The notes beneath the pieces were generated by a model. It saw only the letters and a list, made by a program, of their open reading frames with translations, searched no databases and was not told where the DNA came from. The position numbers and the translations under genes are program-made. DNA of 64,000 nucleotides from contig NZ_CP036274.1 in NCBI RefSeq assembly GCF_007747655.1, positions 3,224,001 through 3,288,000 on the forward strand, in the 5' to 3' direction. Of this stretch, positions 8,101 through 16,927 are shown one piece after another (position 1 is the first letter of the stretch; each line of letters starts with the position of its first letter). Source of the DNA: Anatilimnocola aggregata. Lineage in GTDB: Bacteria; Planctomycetota; Planctomycetia; Pirellulales; Pirellulaceae.

Positions 8101-9696
8101 ATGCCGCATCAAGAGTTAATTCGTGTCGTGCAGCGGCTGTCATTTTGCCGCGATCTGCCAGCTGTCTTTAGCGTGCTGCAGAATTCCGCCCGCAAGCTGA
8201 CCAAAGCGGACGGCGTGACCATCGTTCTGCGAGATGGCGATTTCTGTCACTATGCCCAGGAGGATGCGATCAGTCCTTTGTGGAAAGGGCGACGGTTCCC
8301 ACTCGAGAAGTGCATCTCGGGTTGGTGCATGCTCAACCGCGAACCCGTAGCCATTCCCGACGTCTTTGCCGATGCGCGAATTCCGCACGATGTCTATCGC
8401 GCCACTTTCGTAAAGAGCATGGCGATGGCACCGATCCGGACTGAAAATCCGCTCGGCGCTGTGGGTGCCTATTGGGGCGATACTTGCCACGTTACCCCCG
8501 AGCAACTCGATATGCTGCAAGCGCTGGCCAATGCCGCCGCGGTGGCCATTGCCAACGTGCAACTCATCGACTCGTTGCAGGAAGCGAATCGGCGCAAGGA
8601 TGATTTTCTGGCGATGCTGGCGCACGAACTGCGCAATCCCCTTGCGCCACTGAAGAACAGCTTGCACCTGCTGAGCATTTCGAACTGTGATCCGGCAGTG
8701 GTTGAACAATCGCGGCTGATCATGACGCGACAGGTCGACCACATGTCTCGGCTGGTCGATGATTTGCTCGACGTCTCGCGGCTTACTCGCGGCAAGGTCT
8801 CGCTGCACGAGGGTAAGCTGGAACTGAATCAACTCGTCCGGCAAACCCTGGAAGATCGCGCATCGGCACTGGCTGCGGGCCGCCTGCAATTGACGACCGA
8901 TTATTCTCCCCAGCCACTTTGGATCAGTGGCGATTCCACGCGGCTAACTCAAGTCATCGCGAATCTGCTCGACAATGCGGTGAAATTCTCTGATGGCGCA
9001 GGCCAGTTGCACATTTGCCTGGCAAGTGACGAAACAAATCGCCAGGCCGTCTTGCGCGTGCGTGATAGTGGCATTGGCATTGCCGAAGAGTTGCTGCCCC
9101 ATGTCTTCGAGAGCTTTTCGCAGGCCGATCGTTCGCTTGATCGGACTCGTGGCGGACTAGGACTCGGTCTGGCCGTAGCCCATGGTCTGGTCACGCTGCA
9201 TCGCGGCACTATTACGGCTCACAGTGAAGGGCAGGGGAGGGGGGCTGAGTTCGTGATTCGCCTGCCTCTTTTGCAGGTAGCACCCATGGCAGCCAAGACG
9301 CCCAGCGAGCCGAAAGCACAGCAGCGCCGGCAACGGGTGCTGATTGTCGAAGATAATCAAGACTCGGCCAATACGCTGCGGATGTTGCTCGAACTATATG
9401 GCCACGAAGTGAGGTTGGCCTACGACGGGAAAGAAGGAGTGACTGCGGCACAGCAGTTCCAACCCGCCGTGGTCTTGTGCGATATCGGGCTGCCGTTGAT
9501 GGACGGCTTTGAAGTCGCGCGGACGTTGCGAACCATGCCCGAGGCGAAATCAGCCCGGCTGGTGGCAGTCACCGGTTATGGCCGCGAAGAGGATCGCCAG
9601 CGCGCATTCGCAGCTGGCTTCGATGCTCATCTCACTAAGCCGGTCGACATGACGCAGCTGCTGCTGCAGATCGAGCCGGCTGGAAACAAACTGTAA
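8101..9696 (+). CDS. Cytosolic GAF hybrid sensor histidine kinase with receiver domain
   Basis: 531 residues and no membrane segment. The order is GAF sensor (about 10-155), HisKA with AHELRNPLAPL (His175 is the phosphorylation site), HATPase with NLLDNAVKFS, DSGIGIAEE and GGLGLGLAVAHGLV, then a receiver domain (about 415-525) with VVLCDIGLPLMDG (Asp461) and LTKPVD. ATG 8101 is preferred over an upstream in-frame start because AAAGGA precedes it by about 6 bases. A GGGCAGGG motif at 9229 encodes GQGRGAE in the loop before the last strand of the ATPase domain. No output domain or adjacent regulator is visible, so it probably works in a phosphorelay with an unlinked partner. Confidence 0.9.
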   Translation: MPHQELIRVVQRLSFCRDLPAVFSVLQNSARKLTKADGVTIVLRDGDFCHYAQEDAISPLWKGRRFPLEKCISGWCMLNREPVAIPDVFADARIPHDVYRATFVKSMAMAPIRTENPLGAVGAYWGDTCHVTPEQLDMLQALANAAAVAIANVQLIDSLQEANRRKDDFLAMLAHELRNPLAPLKNSLHLLSISNCDPAVVEQSRLIMTRQVDHMSRLVDDLLDVSRLTRGKVSLHEGKLELNQLVRQTLEDRASALAAGRLQLTTDYSPQPLWISGDSTRLTQVIANLLDNAVKFSDGAGQLHICLASDETNRQAVLRVRDSGIGIAEELLPHVFESFSQADRSLDRTRGGLGLGLAVAHGLVTLHRGTITAHSEGQGRGAEFVIRLPLLQVAPMAAKTPSEPKAQQRRQRVLIVEDNQDSANTLRMLLELYGHEVRLAYDGKEGVTAAQQFQPAVVLCDIGLPLMDGFEVARTLRTMPEAKSARLVAVTGYGREEDRQRAFAAGFDAHLTKPVDMTQLLLQIEPAGNKL

Positions 9697-9705
9697 ACTC
9701 TCGCG

Positions 9706-11079
9706 TTATCGCACGCGGCAGCGGAAGCGGATCAGCCCGCCTTGGCCCACTTCGAGTGGTTCGGTAACTTCCCACCGCAGGACGAGCGTATCGGGATTCT
9801 CTTGCATCTTGAATTCTGCACCGACCGTGCAGCTTTGGCTCTTGGCTACATATTCGAGCCGTGGCGTCAGGTGATCGATGATCGTGACGTTACCGATCTT
9901 TTGATCGCCGACGTTATCGAACCGCAAGGTGAACTCGACAAACTCACCCACCTGAGCATCGCAGCTGCTGGCGATCTTGCAGATTCGCAGACGGGCTTTG
10001 CCTTGCATTTCGTAGGTGTAGGTGACTTCAGGTTTGGCAATACCTTTCGCCTCGTGAGCCATCACCCCTTCGATGATAACTTGAACTGCCTGATTGCTCT
10101 GCCAGGTGACCGCGGCCAAGGTCCGTTCGGCCAACACCGCTTTCTCTGCGTTCTCGAAAATGCCCTGTTGAATGAACTTCAGATTCTCGTGCGGCATGAA
10201 GCCACCGCGAGCGAGCACAGGATTGGTGACGTTGTCGACACCAATTCCCTTGGTCTGTTCGCGGAAGGTAACTGCCGGATCGATGTGCAGATCGGCGAGG
10301 ACTTGTTCGGGCTGAACGGCCGTCGTGGGCGAGCCGAGCTCTTGATGCAAGTTAAGTTTGGTTGGTTTTTCGACGCCCGCCATCCGCTCGTGACCTTCGT
10401 ACACGATCGGGTTCATCACTTTGCGAATTGCGGCGAAGCGCGGAGCATAGATGCAGCACTTATTGCTCGCGGCGACTTCGGTTTTTCCATCGAGCGTGTC
10501 GAAGTGAGCGATTGTGTCTTCGGGATCGAGCCCGACGACATCCCAGTTCTGCTTCACGCGCACATCGTCGTTGTTGTCGCCACCATCGCAGATGTATTCG
10601 TCCGAGGGCCAAGGCTTCTTGATGCCGTCGGGCATCCAGCCGCCATAGGGATCTTCGCCGGGCAGATCGGGTGAGAATTGAAACGGAGCTTGGGGCCCGC
10701 AGCAAGGGCAACCGCTGCCGTGGGGACCATGTCCGTGCATCGGCTGACCGGTGTAAGCGCTCGAGGGGAGCGAAGGTGCTGGTGCATTCACGCCGGGATA
10801 ATAACCAACGGGCCGCACCAAGCGCGGAGGCTGATAGCCCGCTTTGGGCACTGCAGCCAAGGGAACGCGATCGACGGCCGGTGTCGGAGAGGCTGCGGTG
10901 GTTGCCGTGGGAGTGGTCGTTGTGGAGGCAGTTGGCTTCACCCCGTCGCCAGTCGGCAACAGTGGACGAAACGGAACCTGCAAACCTTTGCACGAGCAGA
11001 AGGTAAGGAGCGGCAAAGCGATCAATACCAGCAGGCCCCGCCGAGCGAAGTGTTGGGCAATGATGTTGGGCTGGCTCAT
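9706..11079 (-). CDS. Secreted DUF11-domain protein
   Basis: 457 residues. The N terminus has an export signal (GLLVLIALPLLTFCSC) that could be a lipobox. A Pro/Ala/Thr-rich region (about 30-130) and a cysteine-containing segment (GSGCPCCGP) follow. The C-terminal 100 residues (VGEFVEFTLRFDNVGDQKI.NVTIIDHLTPRLEYV) match the DUF11 conserved-repeat domain of bacterial surface proteins. ATG 11079 is preferred to TTG 11085 because AAGGA lies 8 bases before it. It heads in the same direction as the two secreted paralogs at 11164 and 12068, probably as one group. An envelope structural role is likely, but the function is unproven. Confidence 0.75.
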   Translation of the reverse strand: MSQPNIIAQHFARRGLLVLIALPLLTFCSCKGLQVPFRPLLPTGDGVKPTASTTTTPTATTAASPTPAVDRVPLAAVPKAGYQPPRLVRPVGYYPGVNAPAPSLPSSAYTGQPMHGHGPHGSGCPCCGPQAPFQFSPDLPGEDPYGGWMPDGIKKPWPSDEYICDGGDNNDDVRVKQNWDVVGLDPEDTIAHFDTLDGKTEVAASNKCCIYAPRFAAIRKVMNPIVYEGHERMAGVEKPTKLNLHQELGSPTTAVQPEQVLADLHIDPAVTFREQTKGIGVDNVTNPVLARGGFMPHENLKFIQQGIFENAEKAVLAERTLAAVTWQSNQAVQVIIEGVMAHEAKGIAKPEVTYTYEMQGKARLRICKIASSCDAQVGEFVEFTLRFDNVGDQKIGNVTIIDHLTPRLEYVAKSQSCTVGAEFKMQENPDTLVLRWEVTEPLEVGQGGLIRFRCRVR

Positions 11080-11163
11080 GAGCAATTCCTTTACGCGTCG
11101 TGTCTTGTTCGCTACGCTCGTTGGGCAATTAATGAAGCGACCTTCAAAAATCAGCTTTCGACC

Positions 11164-11952
11164 TTATGGCACGTGCATTTCGCGGGCTGGTAGGCGCGGA
11201 ATGAGAAAGCTCTTCTGCCCCTGATTGAGCGGACCTTCGAGCGGTGGCTCGAGGCCATCGCGGCGATTCACAAACGGCGGCGGCACTTCGTATTTGACGT
11301 AAGGCGGATTGAGGTACAGGAACTTGCCATCGACGAACTCGGGCGTCGGCAAGCGTGAACCCATTCGCAGGATGGCTACTGGCCGGCCCATGCGATCGGC
11401 CACATGCAGCGGATCTTCGCCAGCTGGAACTTCGATGTATCGCTGACGGGGCGGTTCATCGCGGCGGGGCAGGGCGGTCTTGGGTTCTTCGATATAGATG
11501 ACGCGCATCACGTATTTGCCTTGCAAGGCAAACTCGAGCTCTTCAGCGGTCAGTTCGATCGGAATCGGAAAGCGGGCTGCTTGCCCCGGCGGTGGATACA
11601 AACGATCGATCACTTCGACCGAAGGATAGACTTCTTCGCCTTCGTGCAGCGGGATGCCCGTGACTTTCAGGCGATAGACCTGACCAATCAGCATGCCGGC
11701 CAGGGCAGAGTTCTTATCGGTGGGCGCAAAGCCACCTTGTTCGGCCAGCGCGACACTGGTCCCCTCGGGGCCGGTGACTTTGACCGGTTGAAAGTAGCCA
11801 GGTCGTGGTCCACCACGTTCCAGCTGCTTTTGTCCAATCCAACCCGGCGGCATATCGGCGTTGTCTTGCAGATGCCACACGTTTTGAGCGTGGGCCGAAG
11901 AGGTTAGCAGCAAGGAAGCTGCCAAGACAACGAATGTGAAGTGACTTCGCAT
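11164..11952 (-). CDS. Secreted hypothetical protein, paralog of the 12068 gene product
   Basis: 262 residues with a signal peptide ending SSAHAQ (about residue 22). Its core contains YRLKVTGIPLHEGEEVYPSVEVIDR, cited here in parts: YRLKVTGI, HEGEEVYPSVE, then IPIELTAEELEFALQGKYV and VADRMGRPVAILRMGSR. The same blocks occur in the 12068 product (YRLKITNI, REGVELYPTVE, IPMQFTEEDFDQVLAGNFV, EADRRGAILAVIRVGNK). The two therefore share one domain of about 150 residues. No catalytic motif was recognised. It lies between the DUF11 gene and its paralog on the same strand. Confidence 0.7.
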   Translation of the reverse strand: MRSHFTFVVLAASLLLTSSAHAQNVWHLQDNADMPPGWIGQKQLERGGPRPGYFQPVKVTGPEGTSVALAEQGGFAPTDKNSALAGMLIGQVYRLKVTGIPLHEGEEVYPSVEVIDRLYPPPGQAARFPIPIELTAEELEFALQGKYVMRVIYIEEPKTALPRRDEPPRQRYIEVPAGEDPLHVADRMGRPVAILRMGSRLPTPEFVDGKFLYLNPPYVKYEVPPPFVNRRDGLEPPLEGPLNQGQKSFLIPRLPAREMHVP

Positions 11953-12067
11953 GGTGAGCAGCCAGGCAAGGCGTTAGATGGTTCGTGAATTTGCACCGCA
12001 AGCCCGCTGGATTTCGCCAGCGGGCTGCGAGTTTGTTGATCTGCGGTTTTAGCAACCGCGTGATTGT

Positions 12068-13210
12068 TTACTGCTGGCCGGGCGGGCAGTATTCGCCGGC
12101 CTGGTTGTAGCCACCGCTGCCAGGGCCACCACCGGGAATTCGTTCATGCTTGTCGTAGTGCGGTTGCCCGAACTGATAACCAGCGTGAATGTTCTGTTCG
12201 CGGATGTGTACCTTGTTGACCGGCTTCGGATAGCTGAAGCCCGGTTGTTGCCGCACGTGCACTTTGAAGTGCTCGGTCGGACCTGGGATGTGATAATGCG
12301 TGTGGTTCTTCATCATGTGCGACTGCAAACCGGCTGGGCCACCCAGTGGAATGTGGGGCGGGCCAGGCAGGCCGATCGGCGTGCCGCTGGTGGTCATGCC
12401 GTACTGAGCGGCTGTCACACCGGCGACGTAGTTCGGCGGCAAAGTACCAGGGAAACCACCACCCATGCCTGCCATTCCGCCAGGTCCGCAATAGGCACCG
12501 CCCATACCTCCCATGCCAAACATCTCGCCACCGAATTCCGGCCCGACGATGCTGCCCGGCATTTCGATGTCCTTGTTACCGACACGGATCACCGCGAGGA
12601 TCGCACCGCGGCGATCAGCTTCGACGATCGGATCGACACCTGGATCGAGCCGCGTGCTGACCAGAGTTTCGACACCGGCCAGAGCCAGTTCTTGGAACTC
12701 CGGATCAGGCAAGTAGATCACCTTGGTGACGAAGTTGCCGGCCAGTACCTGGTCGAAATCTTCTTCGGTGAACTGCATGGGAATCGCGTTGTGAGCCAGG
12801 AACGCTTCCGACCGTGGAGTGGTCGGGGCGATCTCGACGGTGGGATACAGTTCCACACCTTCGCGGCCTGCGATGTTGGTGATCTTCAACCGGTAGATAC
12901 CGTTCTGGGGAAAATTCTGGCGACCAGGAACGACCAGCGGAGCTGAGTCGAACGAGGCTGTGCCACTCACATCCCACCGCACTTGCATCCCTTCGGGTTT
13001 CGCGAAGAGGAGCTGCACGGTTGGCATGCTGACGGGAATCATCGCGGGAGGTAACGAGGGGGGCAACACGCCCGGCCCTGGTCCACCCACGCCTGGTCCC
13101 GGCTCCAACAATTGCGAAGCCGGTGGCAGATTGTGCGCCTTGGGGAATACACACCCCGTAGCCGTTACGACGGCCAGCGACATGATGCAAAGCAACAGAC
13201 GGATTTTCAT
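12068..13210 (-). CDS. Putative lipoprotein with the domain shared with the 11164 product
   Basis: 380 residues. The start at 13210 is chosen because AGGGGGG precedes the ATG. The N terminus MKIRLLLCIMSLAVVTATGC looks like a lipoprotein signal with Cys20 as the modified residue. A Pro/Gly-rich spacer (about 30-65), the shared domain (about 70-225), a Gly/Met-rich segment (GGEMFGMGGMGG) and a His/Pro-rich tail follow. The architecture suggests an anchored envelope protein with a flexible tail. Family not recognised beyond the paralogy. Confidence 0.7.
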   Translation of the reverse strand: MKIRLLLCIMSLAVVTATGCVFPKAHNLPPASQLLEPGPGVGGPGPGVLPPSLPPAMIPVSMPTVQLLFAKPEGMQVRWDVSGTASFDSAPLVVPGRQNFPQNGIYRLKITNIAGREGVELYPTVEIAPTTPRSEAFLAHNAIPMQFTEEDFDQVLAGNFVTKVIYLPDPEFQELALAGVETLVSTRLDPGVDPIVEADRRGAILAVIRVGNKDIEMPGSIVGPEFGGEMFGMGGMGGAYCGPGGMAGMGGGFPGTLPPNYVAGVTAAQYGMTTSGTPIGLPGPPHIPLGGPAGLQSHMMKNHTHYHIPGPTEHFKVHVRQQPGFSYPKPVNKVHIREQNIHAGYQFGQPHYDKHERIPGGGPGSGGYNQAGEYCPPGQQ

Positions 13211-13541
13211 GGTGTCCCCCCTGACACAACTCACCGCGATTCACTCCGCAAACCTCCTGGCTTGCTAGGACCGCGGCGTTCATGCTTCCCTGAACGAACT
13301 TGTGTGTGCGTGTGCTAGCGTCCGATTGCAATTCGCAACACGAAAGCTGGCTTAGACTGCCGTGGACCCGAAAGTCGCTGAAGGCCTATCATCTGGGCAG
13401 AAAATCTCGCGACCAATCTTCGCGAGGTTCCCCTTCAATGCTCAGGATGCACCTGCAGCCACTTCCGCTGACGGAGTGTCTATGGGTAATTGTTCGGCCC
13501 GGTGCAGAACGAATCTTTGGCAAAACCCGCACGACCCTCCA

Positions 13542-14660
13542 ATGACATACAAACTGCCCGATTTAACACTCCCTGGATTCACACAGCCCAGCTTCACAAA
13601 GGGGCTCTTGGCGCTCCTGGCCATGGGAGTTGTCCTCTATTTTGGTGCCAGCGGCATTCAGAGCGCGCTGCGCATCGGTCGGGCTCACGCGCAGGACCGT
13701 GCTTTTCCGCTGGCCGAGTTTCAGGGGCTGGCCGATAGCCGCGCGAAAGCAGGCGGGGCAGGGCAGGGGGGCGCGCCAGTTGCATCGCCAGGCGTGGTCG
13801 ATGGGAACGCGCTCGTCGCCCAAGCTGCGCGGCGCGTGCAGGCCGAGCCTTCGGTACAGGCGCAGATTCGTTTTCGCATCGATGCCGCGGGCCAGAACCT
13901 GCTGGGCAACGGACAGTACGTCCAACTGGGCGATGGTCCCGAGAAACTGCTGCGGTTCGATCTCAAGTTGCAAGTCGCCGAGCGCACCGCGGCGCTGCAG
14001 CAGATCAGCGGTCAGCAATATTATTGGGTTCGGCGCGATCTTCCCCCCGCCGCGTATAAAGTGGCCCGCGTGAACCTGCGCACCGTGCGTAACGCAATTG
14101 CGAAAGAGAAGGCGGCGCCTGAGCGCGACGAAGTGCGCCCCGCAGTCCCTTCGCCCGGCGACGATGCCTGGCTGCTGCTCGGTGGCTTGCCGGCGCTGCT
14201 CGAGTCGCTCCATCGCGATTTTGAATTCACTGCTGCTCGCGCTGGTGAGATTGAATACCCAGTATCGAGTGAGTCGCGCGCGCGACGCATGCCCGTTTGG
14301 GCCGTGAGCGGCAAATGGAAACCGGATCGCTGGAAAGAATTAACAACGACGACGGGCAAAAAGAGCAAGCACGAATCCCCCATGTCATTGCCCGAACGAG
14401 TCGACCTGGTGCTTGGCCGCAACGAACGCTCGTTTGGGCTCTTTCCGTATCGCGTCATCTACTATGCGCGCGCCTTGCCTGGCGAGGCAGGGCAGGGGAG
14501 TGGTACCGGTGAATTGGTCCCACTGGTCAGCATGGAGTTCTTCAACGTCCAGCCCGCCGCGGAACTCGACCCGCGCGACTTCGACTACAACCCGGGCGAA
14601 CAAGAGATTGAAGACCTCACGCAAGCTTATCTCGTGAAGCTGGGACTGCCGGTGAAATGA
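13542..14660 (+). CDS. Membrane-anchored or secreted hypothetical protein, possibly LolA-like
   Basis: 372 residues from ATG 13542. A hydrophobic segment (about 24-43, LLALLAMGVVLYFGASGI) acts as anchor or signal. An Ala/Gly-rich linker (KAGGAGQGGAPVA) produced by two overlapping GGGCAGGG motifs follows. A beta-rich domain then begins around residue 95 (VQAQIRFRIDAAGQNLLGNG). The pattern of strands after a signal resembles LolA/outer-membrane lipoprotein carrier folds, but similarity is weak and no family can be assigned with confidence. A second motif at 14490 encodes EAGQGSGTG in a loop. Confidence 0.55.
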   Translation: MTYKLPDLTLPGFTQPSFTKGLLALLAMGVVLYFGASGIQSALRIGRAHAQDRAFPLAEFQGLADSRAKAGGAGQGGAPVASPGVVDGNALVAQAARRVQAEPSVQAQIRFRIDAAGQNLLGNGQYVQLGDGPEKLLRFDLKLQVAERTAALQQISGQQYYWVRRDLPPAAYKVARVNLRTVRNAIAKEKAAPERDEVRPAVPSPGDDAWLLLGGLPALLESLHRDFEFTAARAGEIEYPVSSESRARRMPVWAVSGKWKPDRWKELTTTTGKKSKHESPMSLPERVDLVLGRNERSFGLFPYRVIYYARALPGEAGQGSGTGELVPLVSMEFFNVQPAAELDPRDFDYNPGEQEIEDLTQAYLVKLGLPVK

Positions 14661-14803
14661 GAGCGGCGGGAGACGGGAGACGGGAGACGGGAGGCGAGGG
14701 ATGTTGGAAAGAAGGAATCAGGTTCGCGATCCACTCACATTATGAAATGCTTTATCCTCTCGTTCTCACTGGCCATAGTTTCGATTGCAACTTCCCTCGC
14801 CCC

Positions 14804-15445
14804 TCATTCCCCCAAGTGCCACACCGAGTTGACCGTGCGGACTTGCATCGTGGCGTGTTGCCAGACGAGTACATTCACGCAGCAGTTCTCTTGCGTAAGT
14901 TGGCGATAGCGGGCGAGTGGAATTTCCAAAACTTGCGCGAGGTAGGCGCGCAGGACAACGTTATGTACGACAACGATGATACGCTGGCCCAAGTGGCGCT
15001 CGGCTAAGGCTTCGAGAATGGGTGTCACGCGGTCGGCAACTTGCACGACGTTCTCACCCTCGGGATAACCATTGGTTGCCGGGTCTTCCAGGAACAGCAA
15101 AAAGGCTTCCGGATCCATCGCTTCAATTTCGTCGCGATCGCGGCCTTCCCAGCGGCCAACATCGACCTCGTGCAGACCCGAGAGCGGCTCCACCACCAAA
15201 TTCTGACGAGCTGCGATTCGCTCCGCTGTTTCCACCGCTCGCTTCATCCGACTGCTGAAGACGGCTGAGCACGGGATCGTTGCTAAAAACTCAGCAGTTG
15301 CTTCCGCTTGCCGCACACCTTCGGGTGACAAACTCAGATCGATGCCACAGCCTTGCAATCTGACTGGCCTGGCAAGATTGGCAACCGTCGCACCATGCCG
15401 CACCAGCAGCAATACGCAAGAATCCGGGGCAGGGGAGGGGAGCAT
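14804..15445 (-). CDS. Histidine phosphatase family protein (phosphoglycerate-mutase-like)
   Basis: 213 residues. LLLVRHGAT near residue 12 carries the catalytic His of the family. FSSRMKRAVETAERI, LHEVDVGRWEG (the acid/base Glu region) and VVVHNVVLRAYL (second active-site His) follow in the expected order. Its size fits the cofactor-independent phosphatases such as alpha-ribazole or broad-specificity phosphatases; the substrate cannot be told from sequence. The first residues (MLPSPAPDS) come from a GGGCAGGGGAG motif in reverse orientation. Confidence 0.85.
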   Translation of the reverse strand: MLPSPAPDSCVLLLVRHGATVANLARPVRLQGCGIDLSLSPEGVRQAEATAEFLATIPCSAVFSSRMKRAVETAERIAARQNLVVEPLSGLHEVDVGRWEGRDRDEIEAMDPEAFLLFLEDPATNGYPEGENVVQVADRVTPILEALAERHLGQRIIVVVHNVVLRAYLAQVLEIPLARYRQLTQENCCVNVLVWQHATMQVRTVNSVWHLGE

Positions 15446-15523
15446 GTGGAAGTTCGGAGGTCAGAGAGCTTGTTCGTACTCGATCAACAGCCAATTCTAG
15501 TCGAATCGTTCTGCTTTAGGTTT

Positions 15524-15575
15524 CACCTTATCACCTTGTCACCTTATCACCTTGTCACCTTATCACCTTGTCACC
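15524..15575 (+). repeat. 8-bp tandem repeat (CACCTTRT), six units
   Basis: CACCTTAT and CACCTTGT alternate six times, giving a 16-bp higher-order period. A pyrimidine-only tract (CTCTTCC units) follows at about 15577-15618. No gene covers this stretch. It lies between the phosphatase start and the gene at 15692 and could affect promoter spacing or DNA structure. Confidence 0.9.
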
Positions 15576-15691
15576 CCCTCTCCCTCTCTTCCTCTCTTCC
15601 TCTCTTCCCTTCCCCCGCCTCGTCACTCACTCCCCGCCTCTCTAAACTGTCGTTAGTCTCTAAGCCCCAAGTCCCTTAGCCCCTCCCTCAC

Positions 15692-16381
15692 GTGTCACGC
15701 ATTTTTTTGGTTCTCGCTGCCATCGCCTGGCTTTCGCTCGCGGCCAATTTCTTCATCGGGTTGTGGATCGGCGACTTCAACAGTGTTGCTGCGTCCTACC
15801 GCGCGGCAAATGAAGAATACAAACAGGCGAAATTTGATCCGCAGAGTCCTGCCGACAAAAAAGCGGCTGCGGAAAAGAATCTGAAGGCTGCTGCCGATTC
15901 GCTCGACGTCCCGCGTTATCGCATGACGTTGCACTTTTATGTTGGCGTGGCTTCTTCACTGCTTGTGGTGCTGGTGAATAGTGTGACCGTTACCTATTTC
16001 GTCGGCACGAGCAAATGGTGTCGCGAAGTGGGCGAGACCTATTCGCTCCAGGAAGAGTTGCAGGCTCGCAGCACGCTCATCAAACGCAAGACCTTTCCCT
16101 GGGCCGCCGGGAGCATGGTGGCAATCGTCGTGCTGGTGTTTCTGGGCGGGCTCTCCGACCCGTCGATTCCGCTGAACCAAGCTCAGCCCGGTCGCAGTGC
16201 CGACATGGTGCAGTGGCATTACTTGATGGCGATGCTCACGCTGGCGTTCATCGCCGTTTCGTTCTTCGTCCAGGCGCTTCGCATTGCCGAGAACTATCGC
16301 GCGATCGAAGCGATTCTGGCTGAGGTTCGCAAGATTCGCATCGAAAAGGGGTTGCCTGTCAGCGAAGAGGCCGCCCGATGA
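15692..16381 (+). CDS. Four-TM membrane protein of unknown function
   Basis: 229 residues from GTG 15692. There are four hydrophobic segments at about residues 3-25, 82-103, 134-155 and 180-203. A charged cytosolic or periplasmic stretch (EEYKQAKFDPQSPADKKAAAEKNLK) lies between the first two. The stop overlaps the start of dtd (ATGA), so the two are probably co-translated. No family was recognised. Confidence 0.7.
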   Translation: MSRIFLVLAAIAWLSLAANFFIGLWIGDFNSVAASYRAANEEYKQAKFDPQSPADKKAAAEKNLKAAADSLDVPRYRMTLHFYVGVASSLLVVLVNSVTVTYFVGTSKWCREVGETYSLQEELQARSTLIKRKTFPWAAGSMVAIVVLVFLGGLSDPSIPLNQAQPGRSADMVQWHYLMAMLTLAFIAVSFFVQALRIAENYRAIEAILAEVRKIRIEKGLPVSEEAAR

Positions 16382-16824
16382 AAGCGGTCCTGCAGCGAGT
16401 GAAGCGAGCGAAGGTCACGGTCGCGGGCGAGATTGTCGGCGAGATTCAGCATGGCCTGCTCGTGCTGCTGGGGGTTGCGCAGGAAGACACGCTCGACGAT
16501 GCTCGCGCACTGGCCGATCGCACCGTTGGCCTCCGCATCTTTGACGATGCCGATGGGAAGATGAATCTCAGTGTGCGCGATGTGGCTGGCAGCGTGCTGG
16601 TGGTCAGCCAGTTCACGCTGCTGGGCAACTGCTCGAAAGGTCGCCGCCCCAGCTTCATTGAGGCAGCCCCACCGGAGCGCGCGAACGAACTCTATCTGAG
16701 TTACGTGGCAGCAATCAGCGAACAGCAAGTTCCCACTGCCACCGGCCGCTTCCGCGCGATGATGGAAGTGGAACTCGTCAACGATGGTCCAGTCACACTG
16801 CTGCTCGATACGCGCAAACCGTAG
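16378..16824 (+). CDS. dtd: D-aminoacyl-tRNA deacylase
   Basis: 148 residues, the normal length for Dtd. It contains the two active-site signatures: SQFTLLGN (the SQxxL motif) and VNDGPVTLLLDT (the GP-containing motif). The N terminus MKAVLQRVKRAKVTVAGE is typical. The enzyme removes D-amino acids and glycine mischarged on tRNA in the cytosol. It overlaps the preceding membrane-protein gene by 4 bases. Confidence 0.95.
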   Translation: MKAVLQRVKRAKVTVAGEIVGEIQHGLLVLLGVAQEDTLDDARALADRTVGLRIFDDADGKMNLSVRDVAGSVLVVSQFTLLGNCSKGRRPSFIEAAPPERANELYLSYVAAISEQQVPTATGRFRAMMEVELVNDGPVTLLLDTRKP

Positions 16825-16849
16825 ACGAGTCATTCCCTGACTCGCTTTA

Positions 16850-16917
16850 CTCAGTCACGGAGTGACTGAGTTACGGAGTGACTGAGTTACGGGACAGTCA
16901 CGGAGTGACTGAGCTAC
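16850..16917. repeat. Cluster of CTCAGTCAC/GTGACTGAG palindromes at a convergent junction
   Basis: CTCAGTCACGGAGTGACTGAG-type palindromes occur in tandem between the ends of dtd and the YdjM-like gene. They could act as a bidirectional terminator or REP-like element. A related copy lies at 48544-48560. Confidence 0.75.
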
Positions 16918-16927
16918 GGGGAGGAAC

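Noticed and set aside
14657-15007. Plus-strand frame opposite the histidine phosphatase
   Set aside because: Mostly antisense to a clear phosphatase gene; the rest covers simple GGGAGAC repeats.
15524-15575. CRISPR array
   Set aside because: Units are 8 bp, contiguous and without spacers.
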